In this document: piece by piece, positions 1 through 11,539 of the stretch | How positions within the stretch are numbered: the first letter of the stretch is position 1 | Layout: each line of letters opens with the position of its first letter | Source of the DNA: Cristatella mucedo | Taxonomy: Eukaryota; Bryozoa; Phylactolaemata; Cristatellidae | Reading direction: 5' to 3' | Length of the DNA stretch: 60,000 nucleotides | Assembly: GCA_009760855.2 (NCBI GenBank) | Contig: WPIO01000043.1 | Location: 2,882,501 to 2,942,500 of the forward strand | Program-made: the position numbers and the translations under genes | Notes under the pieces: generated by a model | What the model was told of the DNA's origin: nothing | What the model saw: only the letters and a program-made list of their open reading frames with translations | Database searches by the model: none

Positions 1-730
1 CCAAGTTGGTCCATGCATTCGTGACATCTCGTCTCGATTTCTGCAACTCACTGCTTACTGGCCTACCAGCATGTGCGATCAGGCGATTGCAGCTGGTGTG
101 CAAAACTCTGCAGCTAGGCTTGTCTGTCGTGAGCGTCGCAGTTGCCACATTACTCCACTTCTCGCCGACCTGCACTGGTTACCAGTCAAGCAACGGATTG
201 ACTTCAAGATTTTGTCGCTCACTTTTAGGTCTCTTCATTCTATGGCTCCAGCCTATCTTTCAGATATGCTACCCCATCAGGCAAAGCATCGTACCACTCG
301 CTTTTCGGAATCCAACAGTCTAGAAATACCTCGTACAAACCTTAAATCCTTTGGAGACCGTGCATTTAGCTCGTATGCTCCCACAGCCTGGAACTCCCTC
401 CCGACCTGCATCAGAACATCCCCTGACCTGACCACATTTAAAAGAAACTTAAAAACATACCTATTTAGGACAGCATTTAGTGGGTCCTTGTGATTCGTCC
501 TCAATGTGCTTATGCGTACTGACACTGTTCATGCTGCCACTAACCACATTTGCATGCTGACCCAGTGCATGTAACCCCTAACCATGTTATTCATTTTGTT
601 TGTTTTTCAAGCATGATTTTACTTACTATTCTATTGCGTATCACTTTGCAGCAAATGTAAAGCGCCTAGAAAGAGATTAAGTTCTCTGAGGGTGCTTTAT
701 CAAGTGCAATATTATTATTATTATTATTAA
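1..730 (+). mobile_element. LINE-X 3' fragment (5' part outside window)
   Basis: This is the last part of a LINE-X copy: the C-terminal extension of the reverse transcriptase, a 3' UTR, the terminal hairpin (AAGCGCC ... GGGTGCTT) and an (ATT)n tail. Recognisable protein blocks are RLDFCNSLLTGLP, NSAARLVCRERR, HITPLLADLHWLP and SLHSMAPAYLSD, typical of the region after the RT palm in CR1/L2/Jockey-type elements. A 2-bp TG duplication near base 97-100 (GGTGTGCAAAA, against GGTGCAAAA in the copy at 12.38 kb) shifts the frame, so this copy is dead. The reading frame resumes and ends at base 493. Confidence 0.9.
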
Positions 731-1475
731 GAACATTACAGCTATCAAAGTTGGCTATTTCAGCATTTCTTCTTTAGCAGTTGTAAATTAAGGTGTCCTA
801 CTATAAACTGTTGTCAGCCCACTACTGGTCTCGATTATTCCTCCCCTGCTCCACAATCAAGTCTGACCGCTGTAGGGTTACATGGCATTGTGCAATATGT
901 GCCTGGCTTAACAGATCCACCTCATGCAATCTGCTTAATGAGGTTCTTGATAAGCCATCACTGCTTGCATGTCCCCACGCACAGGTCTTTTTAGTAGTCT
1001 CCTCGGGAATTTTCAGTTAATCAAAAACTCTGCAGCTAGGCATATCCATGATGTTTGTAACAGCTTTTGGATCAAAACTTTTCTTATCGATATGCATTGC
1101 ATTCTCATCAAACTGCATAATGAGATTAGTGCTTGGTTACTGAACTTTTTTTCATTTGAAAGATGTAGCCTATCAATCAGTCTTACTTCATGTTAATAAA
1201 GAAGCAAAGAATGTTCCCACAAAGTTGATTCAAAATAAGTTCAGATATTGAACGTTAATCGGACAAATACTTGATAGGAAATAGAATATTAGAATTAGCT
1301 AGGCAGGAAAATTCGACTGCCGAAGCATCCTAATTTGGTAATGCTGATAACTGTAATATTGAAGAGACAAAATGTATTGAGATAGTGTTTCGACTATGCT
1401 AGTACATATCATTTTAAGATATGGTAAATTATAAGTGTATATATAAATTGAAATCATGCTTTGTTTAAGGACACC

Positions 1476-1506
<31 letters not shown>

Positions 1507-1690
1507 GTATTTGTTTATTAATTTATATCCGTATATACCATTAACTAAAACATCATTTCGATTTATGATTAGCCTTTAGCTACAATTAACCTTAATGAAT
1601 ACATAAATATGCCTCTCCTTTATCATCGATTATGTTAGGTTAGAATTTTAACTAATTTGTAACATTAGCAGACTGTTTTTTAAGTTTTCG
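731..1690. other. AT-rich stretch without a gene
   Basis: I see no coding exon. A short LINE-X-like trace (AAAACTCTGCAGCTAGG near 1026) suggests a very old copy. A (TA)n microsatellite lies at about 1475-1501. The rest is unique AT-rich sequence. Confidence 0.5.
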
Positions 1691-3110
1691 GGTGTAAACT
1701 CAAAGGAAGTCTTTAAAAGTGACTAGATCTGCCTCAGACCCCGTCTTCTTGAAACGACGTTCAAGCCTGTGCTTAACCCGGCGCATCTTTAGAAGTTTTT
1801 TTGTAAATTGAAAGTAATATTCACAACTTTGAACACGGTTACAGCGAACGGGAGCGTGCTTGTCATGAACACTCCTGAGTGTCATGTTCATCGCATCAGT
1901 GAGGGTATCGAGGCTGCCGGGCGAGTCTGGATGCAGATCAAGAAGACCGGTATCACAAACATATTTCAAAAACTTGTCCAGGTCAATGCTTTGCAAGTTA
2001 CGTCATTTGACAAATTCGACATTGCCCTGTACGTGCGAGGGAGCAGGAACAGTAAACGAGAACGAACAATGATCTGAGAGGGTCAGTGGGCACACCACAA
2101 AGTCAGTGGGGAGGACATCCTTAGTGATCACGAGATCTAGAATGTGGCCACCGACGTGGGTGCTACGATTAACGTGTTGGGCCAAACCAAAATTCTCCAG
2201 AGAGTCAAGAAATGAGCGGACCTGGCTGTTGTTAGGGTTGTCAACGTGAATATTGAAGTCTCCTACAATCAGTAACGGCCTGTCACACACAAATATTTTA
2301 GCGATGAATTCTGAAAACTCCTCTATAAACAAGTTTAGACAGCCAGAAGGAGGCCGGTATATCGAAACGGTGAGAGGCATTGTCTTTGATGAAGACCTAA
2401 TAGCAACCGATTCAAACGATGGCCCATACGAGAAACTGCACATTTTACCGCCAAATGATTCGCGAACAACAGTTGCAACCCAGCCACCAACCTTGTCAGA
2501 GCCCATGGACTGATAGAATGAGAACCCGGGTGGAGTGGTCTCAGAAAAACAGCTACTGGAACAAGGCGTCATCCATGTTTCGGTAAGCAGAAATGCATCT
2601 TGCTTCTCCTGGACCACTTGATCACGGATAAGTCACCCCTAGGTTTTTAGCGAGCGGACATTTAGTAAACGGAATTAAGAGGCTGTCCAACAACTTGGCG
2701 ACGGCGATGAAGTGGCTTATATTCTCCTCTGTTTGCATCTGGCCCGGTGAACGCAAGCTCTTTGAATTTGAATTGGACCTTGGTAACGGCCGTTAGACGA
2801 CGTTTCACAACGTGCAGGGCTACGGCGGGTGGACTACTACCGCAACAAGTACTATTTAGCGCTTTAAACTTACGAGTCGTAGGTTTGATAGCCGAGCTGT
2901 TGATAGGGCGAACGCATAATGCAGGAAGGTTCTCACAGATCCACCGGAGAAGGCCCACCTGTAGGTATCGACTAATGGTGACATCTCACTTTATGCTAAG
3001 CAGGTGCTGTTTTGTGTAGCATATATGAGCACAGCTCATAAATAGTCACAGCGAAGATAGCAGCAGAATACACGAAGGTATCACGGAGAAATCAAGTAGA
3101 GGTCCACACC
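1690..3110 (-). mobile_element. LINE-Y 5' half, inverted (APE endonuclease)
   Basis: On the minus strand this encodes the N-terminal part of a LINE ORF2. The APE-type endonuclease domain lies at 2617-2003 and shows LLTETW, SIYRPP, GDFNIHVD and LSDH, the metal-binding and catalytic blocks of this family. The downstream linker RVKHRLERRFKK follows at about 1780-1740. Upstream of the endonuclease the LNVRSL start motif is recognisable at about 2660. Stops and a frame break near 2630 show it is not intact. The segment points away from the 3' half that begins at about 3113, and both share about 120 bp around the RVKHRLERRFKK linker. The element therefore has an inverted 5' half, or two fragments lie back to back. 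Confidence 0.85.
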
Positions 3111-3112
3111 AC

Positions 3113-4826
3113 ACGTTCAATTTACAAAAAAACTCCCTACTATGCACCGGGTTAAGCACAGGCTTGAACGCCGTTTCAAGAAATCGGGGTCTCGTGCAGA
3201 TCTAGTCAATTACAAAGACTTCCTTCAAGTTTACACGTTTTCGTTAGACCTATTCTTAAAAAGCCTGGATTAGACACAGACGTCCTAGCAAACTATCGCC
3301 CAGTTTCCCTTCTTCCGTTCTTATCAAAGATTCTTGAAAAAATTGTTGCTAAGCAGCTAGTTGAACATATTGAAATTAATGGAATGACAGAAACATTTCA
3401 ATCAGGGTTCAAGAGGCAGCACTCTACTGAAACTGCCTTCCTCCGTGTTAACAGTGACATTCTACGTGGCAACGACGACAGGAATGTCACTGCCCTAGCT
3501 CTGCTAGATCTGTCTGCTGCCTTTGACACCATTGATCACGAAGTTTTGCTTGAACGATTGAGAACAACGATCGGTCTGGCAGACGAGACACTGACGTGGT
3601 TTAAGTCATACTTGTGTGATCGTGTTCAATCCATGTCGTGTGGGTGTCAGGTCTCACACACGAAAAAGGTCACCTATGGAGTCCCTCAAGAGTCTGTACT
3701 TGGTCCCTTGCTGTTCTCCATTTATACCTAACCTCTAGGAAAAGTTATTAAGGCCCGTGGAATAGGATATCACGTCTATGCTGACGATACTCAGTTGTAT
3801 TTGTCATTCAAACCATCTGACTCTGCTGCGGCAACTGAGAAACTGAATGCTTGCCTTGCCGATATTCGATCCTGGATGTCGGAAAACTTCCTGAAATTAA
3901 ATGATGATAAAACCGAACTGCTGTTCATAGGACACCCTAAGCGTGTGGCTGGATAAAAAGGCTTTGCTCATCTAATAGGTGATGCTATTGTTCGACCAAC
4001 ACCACGTGCTCTAAATTTTCGTGTCGTTTTTGACAGCTGCCTCAATTTTAAAAGCTTCATTCAGAAGTCTGCTTCTACAGCTAGCCATCACATCCTATCC
4101 CTATCCAAGATTAAGAGCTGCCTCCCACAGTGGCTCGTAAAAGATTTAACTAGCTCTTCAGTTCTGTCTCGGCTTGATTATAGGAACTTCCTTTTGGCTG
4201 GGCTGCAAAAGAAAGCAATTAGGCCACTGCAGCGGACTATGAACGTTGCTGCAAGGCTAGTCTTCGAGTCCCAGTGGTTTGAGCACGTGTCTCCTTTGCT
4301 AAAAGAGCTACGATGGTTTCCGGTCGAGCAACGGATACAGAGCAAAGTTTTTACGCTTACCCACAAGGCCCGCCACGGCTTGGCTCCTTCGTACCTAGCT
4401 GAAGTGCTGCATCAGTTTCAGCCTGTTCGTGCCCTCAGGTCCTGTGTGGACAATAAATTAGCTGTCCCATTCCTCCGCTTGAAGACCGTTGGCGACAAAA
4501 GCTTTAGCTCTGCAGGTCCCACACTGTGGAACTCGCTTCCACAATTCTTACGCAACGATAACTACTCTCCTACTGCCGACTATGGCACATCCTTTTCAGT
4601 GGTCCTGAGCTGCTACTACTATGCTACTCACTACCTCAACTGCTCTCCTGACTCTGCTATGCTTCCCACTTTCTCTTTGTTGCGTGAGACTAAGTCTGTT
4701 GGTTACCGAATGCTTACCGAAAGCCGCTTAGGCTGTGAGTGCGCTATACAAAACTCTCCTGCATAACACCACATGGTCTTTATGACTTTGTGGAGTTACA
4801 GAAGGAGATACATTAAATTACATTAC
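3113..4826 (+). mobile_element. LINE-Y 3' half (reverse transcriptase to 3' end)
   Basis: This segment starts in the same linker as the inverted half and runs through the reverse transcriptase to the family 3' end. Visible RT motifs are LLDLSAAFDTIDH, YGVPQESVLGPLLFS and YADDTQLYLSF (YADD catalytic box). It continues with the C-terminal extension to [12 protein letters not shown] (stop at 4764-4766) and the LINE-Y 3' UTR ending near ATTACATTAC. A stop follows FSIYT at 3729 and another lies near 3954 (GGATAAAAAGG, against GGATTAAAAGG in the copy at 27.5 kb), so it is a pseudogene. The 3' end forms a potential hairpin GTAAC.CCACA / TGTGG.GTTAC and has no (ATT)n tail. Confidence 0.9.
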
Positions 4827-7300
4827 TGTAAGTGTTGCAACACCTTTACGTGAAATTATATTGGAAATGCCTACAGCAGATAAAATACAAAAGCTATCTC
4901 CTCATGCACTCTAGGAATGTTCTTGAAATCCATCATTTGACCTCAGTCATTCAATAAATGCATTTAGATTGACCTTGGGCATTATGAGCGAGCACCAAAG
5001 ATAATTTCTTAATTATGCAATCTCTGCATTGATGGAGGCAAGCCTGTTTGTGTTTCGGCGTATTCAATGGTTTCTACAACCGATGCTGCAAGCGGTAGTG
5101 ACATCCGTAATGGATATCGTGTCGGTATTCAGAATTAGTTGTTCAATTAGCTAGTTTTAGTATTGCTAGAGTTTGTATATGACACCTGCGTTTATAAGTC
5201 TTTTGGAATGTTTTGATAGAATCACTTATTTAAGTCTGAATCACAGCTATAGAGCAGACTTTCTAATACTAATCTTATCTTATTCTTTTGCTATTGCCAG
5301 GCTAAATAGTTTAATTCGTTTGAAACATGACTTAATGAGCAAACACTCTGCAATATTCCATTGAAATTTCGGCAACGCACTAGCAAAACTTGAGTAAGTA
5401 TTAAATCCATTTAATTACATGTGACGAAACCTGCAAAAGACTTTATACTCATGTCGCCTAGTCTTTTTTATTACCCAAGTCAATCTGCTTCGCTGTGAGA
5501 ATTAATAGCAGCAGGGCTATCATCAAACATCAATGTCAATGTCTTTGGCAGCGGAATGGTATTGTTCATTTTTAGCAACGACGGTTTTTAAGACTTCGAT
5601 AAAAATTTTGAAAACAATCTCATTCTATCTTATACATGTATGCATTCGTTTAAAATATTTGGAGCATGATTGTTCGTTATTAAACTGATGCTTCAGTTGC
5701 TGAATTACTTGCCGCAAACAAAGAATGTGTATTCCCAATAGAAAAAATTGTATATATCTTTAGTTTAAAAGGGTTCTGGGTATATTTGTATAGTAAAACA
5801 AATTGTAGAAACCTTTCAACTTTCTAGGACTAGACATGTAGAGATTCATTTGATTCAATTTGAGGGTGTTATTTTAAGCAAACCCTCTATGCAACATTCA
5901 AAAACTATACTAAAAGTAAAGGTCTCATGGGCAATAATTTGTTTTTGCACTCACTGCTTATATTTCGACGATCTAGATTTTTGAAAGAGGTGGTTTGCTT
6001 AGTAAACAGAGAGATGTTGAAGAATTGAAATAAGCTTGAAAAAGGAAAGTACATAGATTTTGCATGCTGATAATTTCTGGTAGCTTCAGGGACATCTTAA
6101 CTGCTGATGCAAATTCTAAGAATCGCGTGTTTTCTTGGGAAAGGACTTTTTGGTTACCATGCAGTTTTTAAAGTTGAATATAAATTACAGACAAATTTTA
6201 TTCAAAACGTCAAATAATGGACATACTTTTTCAAGCGGAACTCTAAAGAGAAACGCTAGCGTGTTGGTTTCCTGGTGGACACTTTATGGTATCTTTATGG
6301 CCCTTAGAAATAATGGTGTGGTTTTTGAACGAACAACATTTTTATTTACTTCGTAGAAGTAAACAATGTTCGATAGTCGATGTTATGTAAAAATCTCACC
6401 AAAATTAATAATAACAACTTGTTTATATGGCACCCTCTAAGAACTAATACATTTTTGTGAGTTTGCGGATCCTGTAAACCAAGTTTTACTGAGCTATTGT
6501 GGGCGTGTCATCGTTATCACGTGATTCCGCCCCCTCTGCCAACGTTCCTTTCGCCCAGCGGGCGCGCTCCTTGCCGGTATTTGATGTGTTCTTTGCCGCG
6601 AAATTCACTTTCTGCCTCTGAGTCGGCCTGTACGCACGCTATTTAATCTCTTCTCTCCTATCACCACGTGCTGCCGAGCAGCCCGCACGACGGCTACTAT
6701 ATATGTATATACGCTCGCTCGTTTATGTTTCCTGTTTGCGAAATCATACACCCGTCGTCGACAACGCAACAACTCGCTTGAGGGGGCATAGCTCTTTGTC
6801 ACGCCGCCACATTCTAGTCATGTTAGTGGTCATAAAGCAGTGAAATGCACTTAGTGAATACGCAGATATGGTTAGTAGCAGCAGGCACAGTTTCAGCATG
6901 CCTTATTAGACCAAGGAATGATTAGATAAGGATAGCAAATGGATACATCGATGACAGTCACAGATTCACACAGGACACTGATCCAATCTATCGGGATAGC
7001 CGATGAAAAATGTTAAGAATTGCTAATTTATTTGAAGTTTACATATTAAAAGATAAACTAATTATAAATGCAATCACACATTTTGGTGGTTGTCAGATGA
7101 CTGGAACATGGTCAATAAAATTGTTATCCAAGACCTATTTAAACCGGAAGTATCATCGAGCTCAGCAAAATAATTTTCTTTGAAAAATAGCTGAGCCCTA
7201 ACTGCGGTTTTCTGGTTAACTACACGCCCCTCGAGATCAAATGTCCAACCGGTAATATAACAAGATCATATAAGAGTAAACCCCGTATCTGCTGGGGCCT
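4827..7300. other. AT-rich non-coding stretch
   Basis: No convincing exon on either strand. Small open frames (for example 5173-5364 and 6135-6356) have no recognisable motif and low-GC composition like their surroundings. A local GC-richer patch at about 6510-6810 has no clear gene either. Confidence 0.5.
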
Positions 7301-7309
7301 AGCACCGCC

Positions 7310-7345
7310 TCCGCTTCCCCGCCCCGCCCATAGCAACCGGCAGTA
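7310..7345 (+). promoter_or_regulatory. possible GC-box / X-box promoter element
   Basis: A tandem GC box (CCCCGCCCCGCCCA) at about 7317-7330 is followed at once by TAGCAACCGG. Read on the other strand this gives GTTGCTATGGGCGGGG, a match to the RFX X-box half-site next to Sp1-type sites. It stands out in otherwise AT-rich DNA and lies about 130 bp before the candidate start codon at 7467. The promoter role is inference. Confidence 0.35.
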
Positions 7346-7466
7346 AACGGCATTCCAAGACCCACTCCTTATTTACTTGGCAGAAACATGTTTACATTGG
7401 TATGTTTACATCGGATCACAAACCGGAAGTGACTGTCGTTCAGCCATTAGACGAACGTTAGGGATA

Positions 7467-7700
7467 ATGTATCCAGAATTTACCGCTGCCGGGGCCGCCG
7501 CAACTAGTGAGTCCATAACAACACCTCATGAATCCTGGGACAGCTCATCCAGTTCTTGTGGCAGCCATAACACAAGAGGCGACAACCGAGTGGTCTTTTG
7601 TTCGGCGGCCGGTCAGCGTGGTCACTTGGATGGAACTAGTACTTCGTTTACTGGCAGCCAGTCTGAAAAAGTTGATTCATTTCTATTCAAGGAATTTTAG
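7467..7700 (+). CDS. candidate first coding exon, unknown product
   Basis: An open frame begins at the ATG at 7467 (MYPEFTAAGAAAT...), just downstream of a GC-box cluster, and runs to a TAG at 7700. It is rich in Ser, Thr and Gly and has no domain I recognise. A good donor consensus (CTA|GTGAGT) lies at 7506/7507, so the real coding exon may be only about 13 codons long, with the rest intronic. GC content is clearly higher than the flanks. I found no partner exon nearby. It could equally be non-coding promoter-proximal sequence, so treat the product as unknown. Confidence 0.28.
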   Translation: MYPEFTAAGAAATSESITTPHESWDSSSSSCGSHNTRGDNRVVFCSAAGQRGHLDGTSTSFTGSQSEKVDSFLFKEF

Positions 7701-8519
7701 GTGATTTCAAGTTTTTATTTATGTGAGTAATAGTTAGATATATGTATTGGCGAATGCCAGTGAACCGCCCGGCTGTATTGTGGATTGACGGCCAGCGGTA
7801 TGAGACCTATCGCGGATATGTTCTGCTTACGCTGTATAAGGATCTGGTTAGGTTAACCTATTCCTAAGATCAATGTTTATCTATTATTTGAATTGTTCGT
7901 GCGATGATAGCGTTTCCTAGTGCTGCCTCTTGGTTATAGCTTGGAGCTCTCAAGTTTATCTGCAAACGACAGTGCAATGCCTGCTTTCACTTATGTCATA
8001 TCTCCTAAAATAATGATCCGATCACCTGAAGACTTTGGAATATATGATTGATTGTAGTTACATAATAGTTTCAGCCTTCTCGCGTGCATATTGGACCTTA
8101 GTAGATAACTTGTTTTGGTCAAATCTGGCTGCGTTTGTCATGCTAAGCCTGTGTCATCCTTTCACTTACATGTCGTAAAAATGTCACAGGTAGGCTAATA
8201 GTTACCTAATCAACGTGAAATTTGAAATATTTGCTTGTAAGTATGTGTTTCCAAGTTGTATGCGACAAATATAGTAACAATCTTGTTTTTCGTCACCTAC
8301 TAGCACTTGCAGCTTAAGTTGGCTTCGCTGAGTGCTGTCCCTGCAGATGTACTTGGTACATCATCAGTTGTACAACTTGGTCGATACTGGGTCGATCTGT
8401 GTGAAATTTGGAATATGGGTGGGGATCACCTGTCTCCACGTTCCCCCCCCCTATGCATCTACGAATGATGGGTGTGTATGCATATAATGTGCCTGTCGCA
8501 AAGTGTCCCTGGGCTGTGT
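7701..8519. other. non-coding stretch, nothing recognised
   Basis: AT-rich to neutral sequence between the candidate exon and a LINE-X copy. I see no domain-bearing frame, repeat family or RNA gene in it. Confidence 0.5.
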
Positions 8520-9015
8520 TAATAATAATAATAATGTACTTGATAAAGCGCCCTCAGAGAACTTAATCTCTTTCTAAGCGCTTTACATTTGCTGCAAAGG
8601 GAAATGCAATTAAATGGTAAGTAAAATCATGCTTAAAAAACAAACAAAATGAATAACATGGTTAGGGGTGACATGCACAGGGTCAGCATGCAAATGTGGT
8701 TAGTGGCAGCATGCACAGTGTCAGCACGCATAAGCACGTGAAGGACGAATCACATGGACCCACTAAATGCTGTCCTAAATAGGTGTGTTTTTAAGTTCCT
8801 TTTAAATGTAGTCAGGTCAGGGGATGTTCTGACGCAGGTCGGGAGGGAGTTCCAGGCTTTGGGAGCATACGAACTAAATGCACGGTCTCCAAAGGATTTC
8901 AGGTTTGTACGAGGTATTTCCAGACTGTTGGACTCCTAAAAGCGGGTGGTACGATGGGGGAGTATGTCGGAGAGATAGGCTGGAGCCATAGAATGAAGGA
9001 ACCTAAAAGTGAGCG
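8520..9015 (-). mobile_element. LINE-X 3' fragment
   Basis: Begins with the reversed (ATT)n tail, then the terminal hairpin and the C-terminal RT extension on the minus strand (the SLHSMAPAYLSD block is near 9000). A deletion of about 11 bp beside CTCCCCCATCGTACC removes the usual CATCAGGCCAAG stretch, so the frame is broken. The 5' truncation point is about 9015. Confidence 0.9.
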
Positions 9016-9844
9016 TTCGTGATGACAGTCAACAGTTTGAGATGTCGAATTTTTTTAAGTCCTTTTTGTGAGGGAGTGTGTAGTCGAGTGTATTGCATCT
9101 TTTGAGTGGTTTGCCATATTTCTACAATGACTTTTTGTAAATCGGGGCAATGTGGTGGTTCGATTGAGCTGCAGTGCTATACGTGACCTTGGACTTGTAT
9201 ATTTCATCAGAAGGTCAACACTGCAGCTATATCACATCAAATTATAGCTAATGCTACCAGTGTTCTTCTTGCCAATTTTCATGCCATTCGTTTTACTGGT
9301 CTTTGTACGATATTAATAAATGTGCTTTGGGGGGACTGTTTCTATTAGCTGCAATTTTGGGGGATAACTCCCACTACATGGCCTCCTTACGCCCTTAAAC
9401 CAAATTTGCAGAAGTAACAGAGACCAGACGACTTAAAGATGCTAATACAGTTGGAGGAGAAATACCGAAATGAATATTCGTTTGCCCTTTTGCCGGGCTT
9501 TCCTCGTTATTGGTTTATTGGCTGGGTCTTTACTCGGACACCCCGATTGTTATCAGCAATGCGATGAACTCGAACACGATGATATTGCCTAAAATGCAGT
9601 GCGTACTTAGCTGCTTCTGCCGTAGTCAGATATAAAACCCAAGTCCGGCGATCTTGTGGGTTCAAGCACCACGCCGGCACTCTCGATTCTGACTGGTAGT
9701 GAATCAACAGGCATGTGCTTGGCGGCATACCCGGTTCGTAGGGCAACAATGTCTTGCAGCGAAACTTCCTTAGCTAGCCTAACCTTATCGGTCCGAGTAT
9801 CCACATGCAGTGTAACGTTCGCTGCATCAACTAGCAGTGGAAGC
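9016..9844. other. non-coding stretch
   Basis: No supported exon. Minus-strand frames at 9507-9894 overlap the pogo-like end and show no transposase motif. A weak tRNA-type B-box (GTGGGTTCAAGCACCAC at about 9656-9672, plus strand) hints at another old SINE, not enough to call. If the transporter gene continues leftward, this is part of its intron. Confidence 0.4.
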
Positions 9845-9961
9845 TGGCTCGTAATCTGAATTTTAGCTCGCAACTCAAAGCAAAACATCGGCATACAGGC
9901 TCAATATCTCGTATCTTGAAACTCTCGTATGTCGAGACACTCGTAAGCCGAGGTACCACTG
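9845..9961 (-). mobile_element. pogo/Tigger-like element end
   Basis: Read on the minus strand the sequence starts TA|CAGTGGTACCTCGGCTTACG and continues with repeated CGAGATACGAG-like phrases, the style of pogo/Tigger terminal sequences. A TA dinucleotide at 9962-9963 fits the usual target duplication. I could not find the opposite terminus to the left, so the element is truncated or its other end has decayed. It sits in the presumed intron after transporter exon 2. Confidence 0.55.
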
Positions 9962-10042
9962 TATCAGGTTCTACTTTCAGAAGGCAGGAAGTTATGACGA
10001 GTGCAAGACAGTTCTGCATTACGGAGACCGCTTGTCGCTTAC

Positions 10043-10138
10043 CAGTTTTCCATATATTGGAGCCACAATAAAAATAACCAGCTGATAAATTCCAAAGATA
10101 AAGCCGATTTCCAAGTCCGAAGCGCCTTTAGCGGATGC
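10043..10138 (-). CDS. SLC18B1-like MFS transporter, coding exon 2
   Basis: This 96-bp exon is too short to stand out as an open frame but is flanked by a good acceptor (TATATTTATAG|GC) and donor (CTG|GTAAGC). Its 32 codons continue exon 1 in phase 0. It starts ASAKGASDLEIGFIFG, followed by a hydrophobic stretch ending APIYGKL, which aligns with the KKGAS..IIGMIFG.. segment just after the first membrane helix of the SLC18B1 vesicular transporter family (second membrane helix). The 143-bp intron separating it from exon 1 spans 10139-10281. After the donor comes a pogo-like insertion. I could not locate exon 3, which would start with a loop/TM3 sequence containing a G.KFMF-like motif. Confidence 0.75.
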
Positions 10139-10281
10139 CTATAAATATAGAACACAGCGATAGATTAGCTGACTTCATAGCTAAAGGAGCGGCAAAAAGT
10201 CAACTATCCGGTTGGATTATGACGGGCAATCGTACTCGTGAATAAGAAACTCCACAAACGAACGAAAGCTTATATTCTCAC

Positions 10282-10542
10282 CTCCTTCGGGAAGAATGGT
10301 GCGATGGTAGAAGAAGCTAAATAGGAGCAGAAGTTCGAGAGTGTCAGCGTGAGTATTAGCATCTTGTGTTTACCAGTGAGATGACTTTTCGGCTTTCCAT
10401 TATCTTCATTGTTGATTGAAACATTCCGGTTTTCACAATTCGGCTCCTTGCTAACTGCTGAACTTTTGAGCTTGAACTCCTCCGAGTTCGAAAGACAAAC
10501 TTCGCTCTTCAAAAGCTCACGATCGCCAGCGAAGCTCGTCAT
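10282..10542 (-). CDS. SLC18B1-like MFS transporter, first coding exon
   Basis: This exon encodes 87 residues: a hydrophilic Ser/Lys/Glu-rich cytosolic N-terminus (about 60 residues) followed by the first membrane helix (MLILTLTLSNFCSYLASS) and the family-typical TIAPFFPKE. The ATG at 10542 is preceded directly by an in-frame TAA, which fixes the start. The exon ends GAG|GTGAGA, a canonical donor, in phase 0, and joins exon 2 at 10138. SLC18B1 is a proton-coupled vesicular transporter (polyamines in mammals) with 12 membrane segments, about 450 residues. Only the first ~119 residues are seen here. The assignment rests on the PFFPKE signature and the exon 2 match. Another MFS member of the same subfamily is possible. 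Confidence 0.75.
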
Positions 10543-11539
10543 TTAAGTAAAGCGGCTCTTGAATCCACGACTGGTAGAAGAAGACTCTGACATCAAGTCT
10601 GCGAACAACGCTCTCTCTCTGAGAACTACTTAAACAGCTGCCCGGCTGTAGCATATGGGCACTAAGCATACCGAAAAACATCTACCATCATATTTAGGCA
10701 TCGAATACCTTTGATGGGCCTGTCATTGCAGCCTACGGGTTTCTGTGTACACATATGATGAGATGACGCACCATAATCTAGTGTGGCAGTTGATTTGAGG
10801 CTGGTGCTATGGTAACTGAGCTTTGTATTCCGTGCAAATTTGAAAGCTCCATTATGCAAAAGTAATCAGCCATGACAGAGTTAGCCGGTCGCTTATAGTT
10901 TGTTAAGTTTAATTTAGTGAATTAATACATTTGTGGCTGTTCCATCAAGTTTTAACTCAAGTTTGAGAGCTATAAACAATCAATTAAATGCTGTCGCAAC
11001 ACACTAGTGTTAAGTCCTTTCATTCAGAAGGCTTTGGTATTTTTACCCTAAAAGCATTCCAAATTTATAGGGCCTCTAGTAATTTCGAAACGGTATTAGT
11101 TAACATATACGATTTATTTTTCTTTATTTTATTGGCGTTAACAGTCTACTGCAGTTGTGCCTAACCTATTTAATCTACCAGTTCGGCTATATTTTGCTTT
11201 GCAATTGATTTCTTTAAAAACATTGAAGATATTTCTTTGCAATGTCAATCGTTTAGTGCATCTGAGGTTTAGACATACGGAAATATCATTGAATTACAGC
11301 GATAGCATGTCATTGAATTTCAAGTTTTCCTGTTTAGCAACAATGAGCGGGATGGCAAACATAAACTGAAAAGCTAATAGAATTATCTCAATAACCCGAG
11401 GCTAATAAGCACCAAGAAAAATCACTATTTATGGAGAAAGATTGTTTAGTGTATTTAACCTCTGAGCTCGTATTGATTAATATAGGGTGATTGGTGAGTG
11501 ATTAATATATCGTATAGATTAATATAATTATATATTCTG
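10543..11539. other. upstream region of the transporter; no gene seen
   Basis: This should hold the 5' UTR and promoter of the minus-strand transporter gene. A CT-rich patch (10607-10621) is the only notable feature. No TATA box or CpG island is evident. The open frames present have no motif. Confidence 0.4.

Noticed and set aside
9607-9894. 95-codon minus-strand frame next to the pogo-like end
   Set aside because: It overlaps the terminal sequence of the element and shows no DDE or DNA-binding motif, so it is not a transposase.
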